DNA from: Oceanisphaera marina
GTDB lineage: Bacteria > Pseudomonadota > Gammaproteobacteria > Enterobacterales > Aeromonadaceae
Assembly: GCF_014643915.1 (NCBI RefSeq)
Contig: NZ_BMKE01000001.1
Span: 1 to 64,000 of the forward strand
Direction of reading: 5' to 3'
DNA: 64,000 bases
The notes below the pieces were generated by a model that did not search any database, was not told the origin of the DNA, and worked only from the letters and a program-made list of their open reading frames with translations. The first letter of the stretch is position 1; each line of letters opens with the position of its first letter. The translations under genes were made by a program, and so were the position numbers. Shown in pieces: positions 19,816-29,679 of this stretch.

Positions 19816-20316
19816 ATGAGAACCCTGGTCGCCACCATTATCGGCCCCGACAAAGCGGGCCTGGTCAAGCAACTGGCCACGCTTATCAAGCAACACCACG
19901 GCAGCTGGCAGGCCAGCGCCATGAGCGAGCTGGCCGGCTACTTTGCCGGTATTGTAGAAATCAGAGTGCCAGAAGAGCACAGCCAGGCGCTGGGCGACGC
20001 ATTACAGCAACTGCCCGATTTTCAGATCCAGCTGCTCGAGGGCAAACAGGCAGCTCCCCCCGGCCAGAAGCTGAAACTGACCGTTACCGCAAACGATAGA
20101 ATCGGCATTATCGATGAAGTCACCGCGGTACTGAATCAGCTTAACATCAGCGTAAAAACCCTTAAAACCGACAGCTACCCGGCCCCGACTACCGGCACCA
20201 TGTTGTTTGAAGCCAATAGCATACTCACTCTGCCCCATGGCCAGACCCTGAATGATTTGCAGGCTCAGCTGGAAGCGCTAAGCGATGATTTAGTTGTCGA
20301 TATAGATCTCATTTGA
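19816..20316 (+). CDS. GcvR-like protein with two ACT domains
   Basis: 166 residues from ATG 19816, which has GAGGA just upstream. An in-frame earlier ATG would add a hydrophobic stretch not found in relatives. The first ACT domain (about 1-75) starts TLVATIIGPDKAGLVKQLA. The second (about 85-160) starts LTVTANDRIGIIDEVTAVL. This is the layout of GcvR, the glycine-cleavage repressor partner of GcvA, and of related ACT proteins. No enzyme domain is present. Regulation of glycine cleavage is an inference from the family. Confidence 0.75.
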   Translation: MRTLVATIIGPDKAGLVKQLATLIKQHHGSWQASAMSELAGYFAGIVEIRVPEEHSQALGDALQQLPDFQIQLLEGKQAAPPGQKLKLTVTANDRIGIIDEVTAVLNQLNISVKTLKTDSYPAPTTGTMLFEANSILTLPHGQTLNDLQAQLEALSDDLVVDIDLI

Positions 20317-20328
20317 GTCGCCATTATA

Positions 20329-20348
20329 TTGTCATAAAAATCTGTCAT
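20329..20348 (+). promoter_or_regulatory. Possible Pho box-like site upstream of ppk
   Basis: TTGTCAT and CTGTCAT, two good PhoB half-sites, lie 40-60 bases before ppk. They are 13 bp apart start to start rather than the usual 11, so binding is uncertain. Confidence 0.35.
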
Positions 20349-20387
20349 AAAGGGACGTAAACATGACATGTCCCGCCGACAGGAATA

Positions 20388-22445
20388 ATGATGAGTACGG
20401 ACAAATGGTATCTGCAAAAGGAACTGAGCTGGCTGTCGTTTAATGAGCGCGTCTTGCAAGAGGCAATAGACAAAAGCGTGCCCCTGATAGAACGGGTACG
20501 CTTTCTCGGTATTTTCTCCAATAATCAGGACGAATTTTTTCGGGTTCGGGTATCCGATATCAAGCGCCAGATCTTGATCGATGCCGATCAAGGCAAAACC
20601 AATGGTGCCGCGACTCTGCTGCATAACATTCAGCAAAAGGTCATCACCCTGGGTGAGACGTTTGACGACGTCTACAATGAGCTGATCATGACCCTGGCCC
20701 GGCAGAATATTTTTCTGCTCAACGAATCTCAGCTCGACCCCGATCAGGAAGCCTGGGCCAAACGCTATTTCGACAATGAAGTACGCGCCTATCTGTCGCC
20801 GATTATTCTGCGCGATGACATAGATCCGGTGCGCTTTATCAAAGATGAATACACCTATTTATGCGTGGGCATGATCAAGGGCAAGGAGCGGCATACCGCG
20901 CTGGTCGAAGTACCTACCGACGTACTGCCCCGCTTCGTGGTCTTGCCTCATGGCAAGAGTCGGCGCAAGAAAAGCATTATCATCATGGACAATGTGATCC
21001 GGCTTTGCCTCAACGATCTGTTTGCCGGCTTCTTCGAGTATGATGCGATTCATGCCTATTCGTTCAAGATGACCCGGGATGCGGAATATGATCTGTCGGA
21101 CCAGCTGGATCAAAGTCTGATCGAGAAAATGAGCGATGGCCTCAAGCAGCGGCTCACCGCCCTGCCGGTACGTTTTGTACACGACCGTGAAATGCCGCCG
21201 GAAATGGTGCAAATCCTGGTGCGCAAGCTCAAGATACAGGGCCACGATGCGGTGATGTCTGGCGGACGCTATTACAACTTCAAAGACTTTATCGGCTTCC
21301 CCAACGTGGGTCGCAAGCACCTGGTCAACAAGCCCCTGCCGGCACTGAAATGCCGGGAATTTCGCGATAGTCCCTCGTCTTTCGATGCCATTCGCCGGCG
21401 CGATATCTTGCTGTATTTTCCCTATCACAGCTTTAGCCATGTGACCGAGTTTGTGCGGCAGGCATCATTCGATCCGGCCGTGATCAGCATCAAGATGAAT
21501 GTTTACCGGGTCGCCAGTCTGTCACGCATTATTTATTCCCTGATGGACGCCGCCAGCAACGGTAAAAAAGTGACAGTCATCATAGAGCTGCGGGCTCGCT
21601 TTGACGAGGCGGCCAACATAGAGTGGGCCAAAACCATGACCGACGCCGGTATTAACGTCGAATTTGGGGTGCCCAATCTCAAGGTCCATTCCAAACTGTG
21701 TCTGGTCACCCGCCGCGAAGGCAGCCAACTGGTGCAGTATGCCCATGTGGGCACCGGCAACTTCAATGAAAAAACGGCCACCATCTATACGGATTTTTCG
21801 CTGTTGACCGCGAACCCCGACATCACCAATGAGGTGGCCACTGTGTTCGATTTTATTCGCCAGCCTTATCGTCGGGTCAAGTTCAATCATCTGCTGGTAT
21901 CGCCGCTCAATGCCCGACGCGGCCTGTACAGCATGATTGACAACGAAATAGCCAACGCCAAGCAAGGGTTGCCGGCATCCATCATCCTCAAGATCAACAA
22001 TCTGGTAGACAAGGGGCTGATCAACCGCCTTTATGGCGCCAGCCGAGCCGGCGTAAAAATCGACATCATAGTGCGCGGCATGTGCTCCCTGATGCCCGGC
22101 GTACCCGGCGTGAGCGACAATATCCGAGCCATCAGCATCGTCGACCGTCATCTGGAACATCCTCGGGTACTGGTGTTTCATAACAATGATCAGCCCAGGG
22201 TGTACATTTCTTCCGCAGACTGGATGACCCGCAATCTCGATTTTCGTATCGAGGTCGCCACCCCTGTCCTTGATCCCACTCTGAAACAACGCATCATGGA
22301 TATTCTTGCTATCCAGCTGAGCGACACTACCAAGGCCAGAGTGCTGGATCAGGAACAAAGCAACCGTTATGTAGAAAGAGGTAACCGGCGAAAAATCCGC
22401 TCCCAGGCCGCTATCTATGACTATCTGAAAGCGCTGGAAGGATAA
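20388..22445 (+). CDS. ppk: Polyphosphate kinase 1
   Basis: 685 residues, against 688 in E. coli. It makes long-chain polyphosphate reversibly from ATP. The N-terminal domain starts YLQKELSWLSFNERVLQEA. The H1 region has DAEYDL and RFVHDREMP. The phospholipase D-like catalytic half carries the auto-phosphorylated His434 in LKVHSKLCL and HVGTGNFNEKTA. The start is ATGATG, and either ATG could serve. The exopolyphosphatase gene follows after seven bases, the standard ppk-ppx operon. A pair of PhoB-like half-sites lies upstream. Confidence 0.96.
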   Translation: MMSTDKWYLQKELSWLSFNERVLQEAIDKSVPLIERVRFLGIFSNNQDEFFRVRVSDIKRQILIDADQGKTNGAATLLHNIQQKVITLGETFDDVYNELIMTLARQNIFLLNESQLDPDQEAWAKRYFDNEVRAYLSPIILRDDIDPVRFIKDEYTYLCVGMIKGKERHTALVEVPTDVLPRFVVLPHGKSRRKKSIIIMDNVIRLCLNDLFAGFFEYDAIHAYSFKMTRDAEYDLSDQLDQSLIEKMSDGLKQRLTALPVRFVHDREMPPEMVQILVRKLKIQGHDAVMSGGRYYNFKDFIGFPNVGRKHLVNKPLPALKCREFRDSPSSFDAIRRRDILLYFPYHSFSHVTEFVRQASFDPAVISIKMNVYRVASLSRIIYSLMDAASNGKKVTVIIELRARFDEAANIEWAKTMTDAGINVEFGVPNLKVHSKLCLVTRREGSQLVQYAHVGTGNFNEKTATIYTDFSLLTANPDITNEVATVFDFIRQPYRRVKFNHLLVSPLNARRGLYSMIDNEIANAKQGLPASIILKINNLVDKGLINRLYGASRAGVKIDIIVRGMCSLMPGVPGVSDNIRAISIVDRHLEHPRVLVFHNNDQPRVYISSADWMTRNLDFRIEVATPVLDPTLKQRIMDILAIQLSDTTKARVLDQEQSNRYVERGNRRKIRSQAAIYDYLKALEG

Positions 22446-22452
22446 TGCGTTA

Positions 22453-23940
22453 ATGAACGAACCTCATGTAGCCACCATAGATCTGGGCTCAAATAGTTTT
22501 CATATGGCTATTGCACGCTATCAGGGTGACAGCCTGCGTATTGTCGATCGCCTGAAAGAACAGGTACGGCTGGCCGAAGGACTGGATGAGCGCCTGCAAC
22601 TCAGTAAAGAAGCCATGGCCCGCGGCCTGGCCTGCCTGCGCGTGTTTGGCGAGCGTTTGCGTGGCTTTACTGCCGGGCAGGTTCGTGTTGCGGGTACCTT
22701 TACCCTGCGTGAAGCGAGCAACGCCGGAGATTTTCTGCACCAGGCCAGCCAGGCGCTGGGTTTCCCCATCGACATCATCAGTGGTAATGAAGAAGCGCGG
22801 CTTATCTATCAAGGCGTAGCCCACACCCAGCATACTCAAGGCAAGGTGTTGGTCATCGATATTGGTGGTGGCAGCACCGAACTTATCATTGGTCAGGGCT
22901 TCGATTGCAAGCTAGTGTCCAGCCACGGCATGGGCTGCGTAAGCTTTACCCGCCAGTATTTTGCCGATGGCCACCTGAATGAGCAGCAATTTATTCAGGC
23001 CAGTGATGCGGCACATTATCTGCTGGCTCCCGTACTGAGCTCTTATATCAGCGCGGGCTGGGATCAGGTGCTGGGATGTTCAGGCACCATAAAGACGCTG
23101 CTGGAAATGTGTAGCGCTATCACCGGCGAGCAATGCATCGACTTTCCCGGCCTGCTGTATATCCGGGCTCAGCTGATTGCTGCCGGTCATATTGACCAGG
23201 TCGCCATTAACGGGCTGAGCGAAGATCGCAAGCCGCTGATTGCCGCCGGTTTGTCGATCTTGCTCGGGCTGTTTCAGGGGCTGAATCTGGATAACATGGC
23301 CTTTTCCGACGGCGCTCTGCGCGAAGGGCTGCTCTACACCACTTTTGGCCGACAGAATCATAGCTCGGTTCAGAGCCATACCCTGCAAACCCTCAGCCAT
23401 CAGTATGGCGTCGATACCCAACAGGCAGAACGGGTCCGTAGCACCGCGCTCGAGCTATTTGCACAGCTGCATCAGAGCTGGCAGCTGGACGGCGCTTTTG
23501 CTGAGTTACTGGCCGGAGCCGCCCTGTTCCATGAGATTGGCCTGCATGTCAACTTTACCGGTATTCACCGCCACTCTGCCTACATATTGCGCCACAGCGA
23601 CTTGCCCGGCTTCAATCTGGAGCAGCAAAAGACACTGGCCGCCCTGGTACGCTTTCACCGCAAGGCACTCAAATTATCCGAGCTGGAACCGCTGGCTGCT
23701 CTACCAGAGGCGCAGCTGTGGCGGCTGGTGCGCATCTTGCGGCTGGCAGTGGCCCTCAATCGTCGGCGCCAGGACAAGGCTCTGCCCGTACTGCTGGTGG
23801 AATTGGCCGAGCAGGACAGCCTGCGCCTGCAACTTCCCGCTCCCTGGTGCGAACACAACCGGATGTTGTTAACCACATTGCAACGAGAACAGGAGTATCA
23901 GGCCAAGGTTGGCTGGCAGCTGGAACTGGTAAAATTGTAG
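22453..23940 (+). CDS. ppx: Exopolyphosphatase
   Basis: 495 residues, Ppx/GppA family with an actin-like fold. It releases phosphate from polyphosphate ends. The N-terminal phosphate loop VATIDLGSNSFHMAI is followed by the second loop VLVIDIGGGSTELIIG near residue 135. The HD-like C-terminal half (about 310-495) contains FHEIGLHVNFTGIHRHSAY. Guanosine-pentaphosphatase GppA is the alternative, but the length near 500 and the position after ppk favour Ppx. Confidence 0.93.
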   Translation: MNEPHVATIDLGSNSFHMAIARYQGDSLRIVDRLKEQVRLAEGLDERLQLSKEAMARGLACLRVFGERLRGFTAGQVRVAGTFTLREASNAGDFLHQASQALGFPIDIISGNEEARLIYQGVAHTQHTQGKVLVIDIGGGSTELIIGQGFDCKLVSSHGMGCVSFTRQYFADGHLNEQQFIQASDAAHYLLAPVLSSYISAGWDQVLGCSGTIKTLLEMCSAITGEQCIDFPGLLYIRAQLIAAGHIDQVAINGLSEDRKPLIAAGLSILLGLFQGLNLDNMAFSDGALREGLLYTTFGRQNHSSVQSHTLQTLSHQYGVDTQQAERVRSTALELFAQLHQSWQLDGAFAELLAGAALFHEIGLHVNFTGIHRHSAYILRHSDLPGFNLEQQKTLAALVRFHRKALKLSELEPLAALPEAQLWRLVRILRLAVALNRRRQDKALPVLLVELAEQDSLRLQLPAPWCEHNRMLLTTLQREQEYQAKVGWQLELVKL

Positions 23941-23984
23941 CAACTAGCTGTAGCAACTCACTGTTACCACCATAGAAACGAACT

Positions 23985-24482
<498 letters not shown>

Positions 24483-24547
24483 CTATGTTGGCCGCGTATT
24501 ATGGCAAAAGACGCCGTTGGCGAAAACAGGCTTCATCACAACGAAGA

Positions 24548-24652
24548 GGGGATTGGGGATTGGGGATTGGGGATTGGGGATTGGGGATTGGGGATTGGGG
24601 ATTGGGGATTGGGGATTGGGGATTGGGGATTGGGGATTGGGGATTGGGGATT
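24548..24652 (+). repeat. GGGGATT tandem tract, 15 perfect units
   Basis: Fifteen identical 7-bp GGGGATT units in a row, upstream of tadA (minus) and of tRNA-Pro (plus). Perfect identity suggests recent slippage, and the unit number may vary. The plus strand is a strong G-quadruplex candidate. With short TTCACTCTTTAC-like DNA it makes up most of the 301-bp gap. Confidence 0.92.
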
Positions 24653-24734
24653 GTCTACTCTTCACTCTTTACTGCCGTTAAAACACCGCTTTGAGCAAGA
24701 AAGCAGCAAACGAACGCAAAAAATAAAAAGAGGC

Positions 24735-24763
24735 TTGCAGCACATTCGGACCCCTTATATAGT
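24735..24763 (+). promoter_or_regulatory. Promoter of tRNA-Pro
   Basis: TTGCAG, a 17-bp spacer and TATAGT form a good sigma-70 promoter about a dozen bases before the tRNA 5' end. Confidence 0.7.
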
Positions 24764-24774
24764 TGGCGTCGATT

Positions 24775-24851
24775 CGGCGTGTAGCGCAGCTTGGTAGCGC
24801 ACTAGCATGGGGTGTTAGGGGTCGGAGGTTCGAATCCTCTCACGCCGACCA
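24775..24851 (+). tRNA. tRNA-Pro (GGG)
   Basis: 77 nt with encoded CCA. Acceptor CGGCGTG/CACGCCG, D-loop AGCGCAGCTTGGTAGCGC, anticodon GGG in the loop CATGGGGTG, and T-arm GTCGGAGGTTCGAATCCTCT. It closely resembles E. coli proL. The gene is monocistronic and followed by a terminator. Confidence 0.95.
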
Positions 24852-24860
24852 AATCAAAAA

Positions 24861-24885
24861 AACCCACCGTACGGTGGGTTTTTTA
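24861..24885 (+). terminator. Terminator of tRNA-Pro
   Basis: AACCCACCGTACGGTGGGTT is a perfect palindrome followed by TTTTA, ten bases after the tRNA. Confidence 0.92.
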
Positions 24886-24973
24886 TTGCCCGATTTTCGT
24901 GAGCGAGCCTTTCTTGCCAAAGGACGCAATGGCATGACACTCGTCACTGCGCCTCTATCATGTGTACCTAGAA

Positions 24974-25435
24974 CTAGATTTTGCTTTCCATCAACAGCAC
25001 AGACACGCACTCTCCTTTGCGCTCCAGCTCTCTTTGTTCGACAAAGCTGAACCCCATGCTCTCGAAAAAAGGCTTGGCTGTAATGCTGGCTTCACAATAG
25101 AGCCGTTCAAGACCTCGTGCACCCGCTTCTGCTTTTAATCTCTGCATCAGGCCCCGACCAATACCCTGGCCCTGATGAGCATGATGCACGTAGAACAAAT
25201 CAATACGTCCATCGTCTGCCAGCTCGGCAAATCCCAGTAACTCACGTCCTTCGGTGGCCACCAGAGGATGGGTACGAATAAAACGACTCACCCAATGCGG
25301 TGCATCGAACTCGTCTGGCGCCCACACCACCAGTTCTTCGTGACTGTAATCCGCTTGATTGATGCGATGTACGGTATCGTGGAGCAAACGCCAAATACTG
25401 CCTGCCTCGCCACTGCGGATTTTCCTGATTTCCAT
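24974..25435 (-). CDS. GNAT family N-acetyltransferase
   Basis: 153 residues from ATG 25435, chosen because CAGGAG precedes it. A longer form starting at 25480 has no ribosome site. The GNAT core is IDLFYVHHAHQGQGIGRGLM, with a C-terminal CEASITAKPFFESMGF. It resembles YafP/ElaA-type acetyltransferases with unknown substrates. It stands alone between tRNA-Pro and pstS. Confidence 0.8.
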   Translation of the reverse strand: MEIRKIRSGEAGSIWRLLHDTVHRINQADYSHEELVVWAPDEFDAPHWVSRFIRTHPLVATEGRELLGFAELADDGRIDLFYVHHAHQGQGIGRGLMQRLKAEAGARGLERLYCEASITAKPFFESMGFSFVEQRELERKGECVSVLLMESKI

Positions 25436-25654
25436 TCTGACTCCTGCCGAACCCCCAATACCCATCCTATATATAGCCACATTTGGCGGTAATAAAAAAG
25501 CGGCTTTACGGCCACTTTGCCATATTTATTGTCCATATAGGCGATTTTGCTTAGATTTAGCCGCTTATTGGCAGGTAATGGCTTGAGTAAGCCTTTGGGG
25601 AGCAGATTGTTACGCGAGGCAAAAAAGGACCGTGTATATCATATTGCTAAAAAG

Positions 25655-25681
25655 CAAAAAACCCCGAGTTTTCACTCGGGG
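25655..25681 (-). terminator. Terminator of pstS
   Basis: On the minus strand CCCCGAG-TGAAAA-CTCGGGG is followed by a T run, about 30 bases after the pstS stop. Confidence 0.9.
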
Positions 25682-25713
25682 AATCATCAACTCGACGGTG
25701 GATACGTCAGGAT

Positions 25714-26685
25714 TTATTTCAAGCCCAGCTTTTTCAAATCAGCATCAATAACCGCAGCAGGTACGGGTACATAGCCGTCTTTATCTACGATTTCCTGACC
25801 CTGCTTGGACAGCATCAGCTTAACAAACTCGGCTTCCATTGGCCCCAGCGGCTTGTTGGGGTGCTTGTTCACGTATACGTACAGGAAGCGGGATAACGGA
25901 TAATTGCCGCTAGTGGCATTATCGGCATTGGCAGCCACGTAATCGGTAGAACCGGCTTCAGCCAATGGCACAGCACGTACGCTGGAGGTGCTGTAACCCA
26001 GGCCCGAGTAGCCAATGGCATTCAGTGAAGAAGACACAGATTGCACGACAGAGGCCGATCCCGGCTGCTCGTTTACATTGTTTTTGAAGTCGCCTTTACA
26101 CAGGGCTTCATCTTTAAAGTAGCCATAGGTACCAGAAACCGAGTTACGCCCATACAGCTGAACATCACGCTGACTCCAGTCGCCGGTCAAGCCGGTTTGG
26201 CCCCACTTGGTAATTTGCTCGCTGTTGCCACAAGCCAGAGTACTGGAGAAAATGGCGTCTACCTGATCGATGCTCAAGCCTTCAATAGGGTTGTCTTTGT
26301 GCACGAATACCGCCAGGGCATCGATGGCAACGCGCACCGGTGTTGGCTTGTAGCCATAACGTTTTTCAAACGCTTCGACTTCGTTGCTTTTCATGGCACG
26401 ACTCATGGGACCAAACTGAGCGGTACCTTCGGTAAGAGCAGCCGGTGCAGTAGAAGAGCCGGCAGCCTGAATCTGAATATTAACGTTAGGATAATGACGA
26501 GTGAAAGCCTCACCCCACAGGGTGGCCATATTGGCCAGTGTATCTGAGCCAACCGATGACAGGTTGCCGGAAACACCACTGACTTTTTCATAGTCTGGCA
26601 AGCTGCTATCCACTGCGGCCAGCACAGTACCCGAAGCCAAAGCGGCCGTTAAACCAAGAGCGGTAACCAGGTTGTTCAGTTTCAT
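25714..26685 (-). CDS. pstS: Phosphate ABC transporter substrate-binding protein PstS
   Basis: 323 residues from the ATG at 26685 ([19 protein letters not shown]), chosen because it gives a normal signal peptide cleaved near LAAVDSS and has GGAG upstream. It captures periplasmic orthophosphate for PstCAB. The phosphate-binding segments [31 protein letters not shown] and [18 protein letters not shown] match the PstS type common in Vibrio and Pseudomonas. A four-repeat Pho box lies upstream. No pstC, pstA or pstB follows, and the gene ends at a terminator. Confidence 0.93.
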   Translation of the reverse strand: MKLNNLVTALGLTAALASGTVLAAVDSSLPDYEKVSGVSGNLSSVGSDTLANMATLWGEAFTRHYPNVNIQIQAAGSSTAPAALTEGTAQFGPMSRAMKSNEVEAFEKRYGYKPTPVRVAIDALAVFVHKDNPIEGLSIDQVDAIFSSTLACGNSEQITKWGQTGLTGDWSQRDVQLYGRNSVSGTYGYFKDEALCKGDFKNNVNEQPGSASVVQSVSSSLNAIGYSGLGYSTSSVRAVPLAEAGSTDYVAANADNATSGNYPLSRFLYVYVNKHPNKPLGPMEAEFVKLMLSKQGQEIVDKDGYVPVPAAVIDADLKKLGLK

Positions 26686-26736
26686 TATTTTCTCCATCTG
26701 AGTTCGCATCCTTTAGACGCTGCCAGTATTGCCGAG

Positions 26737-26780
26737 CTAGATGACAATGATATGAAATGAACATGACAAACCGGTGACAA
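26737..26780 (-). promoter_or_regulatory. Pho box array upstream of pstS
   Basis: Read on the minus strand, four consecutive 11-bp repeats: TTGTCACCGGT, TTGTCATGTTC, ATTTCATATCA, TTGTCATCTAG. Three carry the PhoB core TGTCA and the spacing is exactly 11 bp. It lies about 50 bases before the pstS start, so PhoB activation under phosphate limitation is expected. Confidence 0.85.
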
Positions 26781-26902
26781 CAGTCTGGGGTTGGTGAAGG
26801 GTGAAAGAGGATACCGGGGCCGTCATAAGGCAAAAGACCGTATTTGTGTGGCATTTGTCTTTATCTGACGGCTTAAATCTTACGGCTGACCGCTGCTATT
26901 AA

Positions 26903-26932
26903 GCCGTCATCCTGATGAACATCAGGATCTCG
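26903..26932. repeat. Short palindrome CATCCTGATGAACATCAGGATC
   Basis: ATCCTGATG-AA-CATCAGGAT is a perfect 9-bp inverted repeat just after the phoR stop and could serve as its terminator-like structure. It belongs to the CCTGA...TCAGG group. Confidence 0.55.
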
Positions 26933-26936
26933 ATTG

Positions 26937-28265
26937 TTATTGCGAAGATAGTACCGAGTGTTCGGTGCTATGTTCAACAACCAGGCGATGTGTCGGCAGG
27001 ATGAAGCTGAAACAGCTGCCTTCGCCTTTTTTGCTGCTGATGCTCAAATTCGCATTATGATGCGCCAGGGCATGCTTAACAATGGCCAGCCCCAGGCCCG
27101 AGCCTCCGGTTTGACGGCTGCGAGCCTTGTCAACACGGTAGAAACGCTCGGTAAGGCGGCCCAGGTGCTCTGGTGAAATACCCTCGCCAGCGTCGGTGAC
27201 GGCAAAGCGGGCTCCTTGCTCCACCTGGCTCCACTCCACCACAATGCGGGTGTTTGCCGGGGTATGACGAATGGCGTTATACACCAGATTGGAAATGGTG
27301 CTGCGCAACTGCTCCTGATCGCCCAGTACTCTGAGTTGAGTGTCGACCGTAAAACACAGCTCATGGCTCATATCGCCACTCAACGCCTTCGCCTCCTGCT
27401 CCAGCATGGCCAGCATGGCAGGAATATCAACCAGCTGATCATTGGCTACCGCACTGGATGCCTCGATACGGGTCAGGGTCATCAGTTGCTGCACCAGGGC
27501 TTCCATGCGCAGGGTTTGCTCCAGCATCACCGCCTGGGTTTTGTGCCACATGACCGGCTCTGGCGGCGTTTCCAATATTTCAAGATAGCCCTTGAGCACC
27601 GTTAGTGGCGTGCGTAATTCATGAGACACGTTGGCCACAAAATTCTTGCGCATTTGCTCCAGACCGCGCAAACGGGTGACATCGCGTACGACCAACAGCA
27701 ATTGATCTTCTACATAGGTCATGACGCGAAATTCCAGCAAGGTTTGTTCACGCTGGGGAGCAGTCAGCTCGAGTGGTTCCTGATACTCGCCGCGATCCAT
27801 ATAGGCAATAAACAGCGGGGCGCGGATCAGGTTCCCAATGTGCTGCCCCGCATCATCGGGCCAGCGAAAACCCAGCAGTTGCTGAGCCAGCTTGTTGCAC
27901 CAGATTATATTGCCGTCGCGGCGGATCACCACGGCAGCGTCCGGCAAGGATTCGGCCCCCTGGCGAAAGCGGCGTATCAGCCTGGCAAGTTCTCGCCGGC
28001 GCGAGCGCTGACGTTGTTGGAGCCGATAAAGGCCGTTGAAAATCGCCTCCCAGCTGCCCTTGCCTTGCGGCGGGATCAGGCTGCGATCCCGCCACAGCCA
28101 GATTTTCAATTTATGCTGAAAACGATAATGCCATAATAAATGCAGCACAGTGGCGCAGAGTAACCCCAGCGTTATGTTACCGATAACCAGACCGAGTAAA
28201 ACAAAACAGCTGTAATAAAGGGTTAAACGCCACCACAAGCCAGAACTGGCTTCTTGTAATTGCAT
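26937..28265 (-). CDS. phoR: Phosphate regulon sensor kinase PhoR
   Basis: 442 residues. Two N-terminal membrane segments (about 10-50) are followed by a short linker, a PAS domain (about 95-195, PDAAVVIRRDGNIIWCN), then HisKA with the phospho-acceptor His215 in VSHELRTPLTVLKGYLE. The HATPase domain has NLVYNAIRHTP and GSGLGLAIVKHALAHH. It senses phosphate supply through PstSCAB/PhoU and phosphorylates PhoB. It lies seven bases after phoB in one operon, with pstS further downstream on the same strand. Confidence 0.94.
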   Translation of the reverse strand: MQLQEASSGLWWRLTLYYSCFVLLGLVIGNITLGLLCATVLHLLWHYRFQHKLKIWLWRDRSLIPPQGKGSWEAIFNGLYRLQQRQRSRRRELARLIRRFRQGAESLPDAAVVIRRDGNIIWCNKLAQQLLGFRWPDDAGQHIGNLIRAPLFIAYMDRGEYQEPLELTAPQREQTLLEFRVMTYVEDQLLLVVRDVTRLRGLEQMRKNFVANVSHELRTPLTVLKGYLEILETPPEPVMWHKTQAVMLEQTLRMEALVQQLMTLTRIEASSAVANDQLVDIPAMLAMLEQEAKALSGDMSHELCFTVDTQLRVLGDQEQLRSTISNLVYNAIRHTPANTRIVVEWSQVEQGARFAVTDAGEGISPEHLGRLTERFYRVDKARSRQTGGSGLGLAIVKHALAHHNANLSISSKKGEGSCFSFILPTHRLVVEHSTEHSVLSSQ

Positions 28266-28272
28266 ATTAGCC

Positions 28273-28962
28273 TCAAAGGCGGGTTGAAAAGCGATAGCCG
28301 GCGCCGCGCACCGTTTGTATTAATTGATCATGCCCTTCTCCTGACACCGCCTTGCGTAACCGCCGAATATGCACATCTACGGTTCTGTCTTCGACATAGA
28401 CATTGGTGCCCCACACGTTGTTCAGTAACTGCTCGCGGCTGTAAACGCGCTCGGGATGGGTCATAAAAAAGTGCAACAGCTTGAATTCGGTCGGGCCCAG
28501 CTCCAACTGCAAATGATTGGCGCTGACTCTGTGACTGACAGGGTCCAGCTTGAGGCCCTGCACTTCAATCACGTCATCGACTGCAGTGGGAGCCACACGA
28601 CGCAGCACGGCGTTAAGGCGCGATGCCAGCTCTTTGGGCGAGAACGGCTTGGTGATGTAATCGTCTGCACCTACGTCCAGGCCTTTGATTTTATCTTCTT
28701 CTTCGGCGCGGGCGGTCAGCATGATTACCGGGATCTGGCGGGTTAATTCATTTTGCTTTAAATGTTTGATCAGCTGAATACCACTCCCTCCGGGTAACAT
28801 CCAGTCCATCAGGATAAGCTCGGGGTAAGGCTCTTTGATCATGGCAAGCGCAGCCTGATAGTCTTCTGCCGACTCAGTGGTAAACCCTTTCTGCTCCAAT
28901 ACCAGGCACAACATATCGCGAATGGCGACTTCGTCTTCTACTACCAGTATTTTCCGTGTCAT
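28273..28962 (-). CDS. phoB: Phosphate regulon response regulator PhoB
   Basis: 229 residues, E. coli length. The receiver has Asp9-Asp11-type acidic residues, Asp53 in [11 protein letters not shown] and Lys in [11 protein letters not shown]. The C-terminal winged helix ends [16 protein letters not shown] and [11 protein letters not shown]. It activates the Pho regulon by binding 11-bp direct repeats such as those before pstS. A weaker Pho box just upstream suggests self-activation. Confidence 0.95.
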   Translation of the reverse strand: MTRKILVVEDEVAIRDMLCLVLEQKGFTTESAEDYQAALAMIKEPYPELILMDWMLPGGSGIQLIKHLKQNELTRQIPVIMLTARAEEEDKIKGLDVGADDYITKPFSPKELASRLNAVLRRVAPTAVDDVIEVQGLKLDPVSHRVSANHLQLELGPTEFKLLHFFMTHPERVYSREQLLNNVWGTNVYVEDRTVDVHIRRLRKAVSGEGHDQLIQTVRGAGYRFSTRL

Positions 28963-28989
28963 TGTTTACTGTCCTTGCGGGTCTTACTT

Positions 28990-29022
28990 GTGTATGACCA
29001 TTATTAGCAGTAAGTGTGACAG
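28990..29022 (-). promoter_or_regulatory. Candidate Pho box upstream of phoB
   Basis: On the minus strand CTGTCACACTT, ACTGCTAATAA and TGGTCATACAC follow at 11-bp steps. The first is an excellent PhoB half-site, the others weak. Autoregulation of phoBR is known in E. coli. Confidence 0.5.
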
Positions 29023-29024
29023 TT

Positions 29025-29507
29025 TTATGAATTGATAGCACTAGCATGTTGGCATAGGGCGTGATCTTGCTGTTTATCGCCTTTGGCCCGAAATTCCATA
29101 TACAGCTCTGGCTGGCTGGTGGCGGCATCTGTGCCCTCGGCAATAATGCTAAAGCCTTGGTTACAATAAAAATTAACTGCTATGTCATTTTCGCAGTAAA
29201 CCCGCAGCGTCAGCGTATGGCGTTGTTGTTTGGCCGTATCCAGCAAGGCTCTGCCAATACCGTTTTGCTGGCAGTCGGGGCGTACAAACAAGGCGGCCAC
29301 ATAGTCATTTACCAGTGCCACAAAGCCCTGCACTTCACCCTGACGTTCACATACCCAAATTTGAGCCGCTGGCAAATAGCGGGCGCGCATGGCTTCTTGC
29401 TGTTGCCACCAAAAAGCGGCAGGAATAAAGTCATGTGCCTGTAACGACGCCAGCAACCACACATCCAGAATGGTATCGGCGTCGTCGGGCGTGGCTTGAC
29501 GTATCAT
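29025..29507 (-). CDS. GNAT family N-acetyltransferase, YjaB-like
   Basis: 160 residues. MIRQATPDDADTILDVWLLAS at the start, then the acetyl-CoA loop LFVRPDCQQNGIGRALLD and CENDIAVNFYCNQGFSI. This most resembles E. coli YjaB, a small GNAT of unclear substrate. It lies directly upstream of phoB on the same strand with about 60 bp between, which contain the phoB control region. Confidence 0.82.
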   Translation of the reverse strand: MIRQATPDDADTILDVWLLASLQAHDFIPAAFWWQQQEAMRARYLPAAQIWVCERQGEVQGFVALVNDYVAALFVRPDCQQNGIGRALLDTAKQQRHTLTLRVYCENDIAVNFYCNQGFSIIAEGTDAATSQPELYMEFRAKGDKQQDHALCQHASAINS

Positions 29508-29679
29508 CTCATTCTCTCCGACGGCAGTTTATTTGAGTGTACAGAGCTTGAGCCACCTCACCCGGGCTTTAATATCTCTCTGTGAGCCAGATCGGTTAGT
29601 CATGATTGATAATGACAGCCTGATCACAAAGCCGCTTTGCAGTACAATGCGTTTTTTGTGGCTCGTTATCGAGGATGCT

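Noticed and set aside
20317-20387. Terminator between the ACT protein gene and ppk
   Set aside because: No GC-rich stem with a T run could be drawn in this gap.
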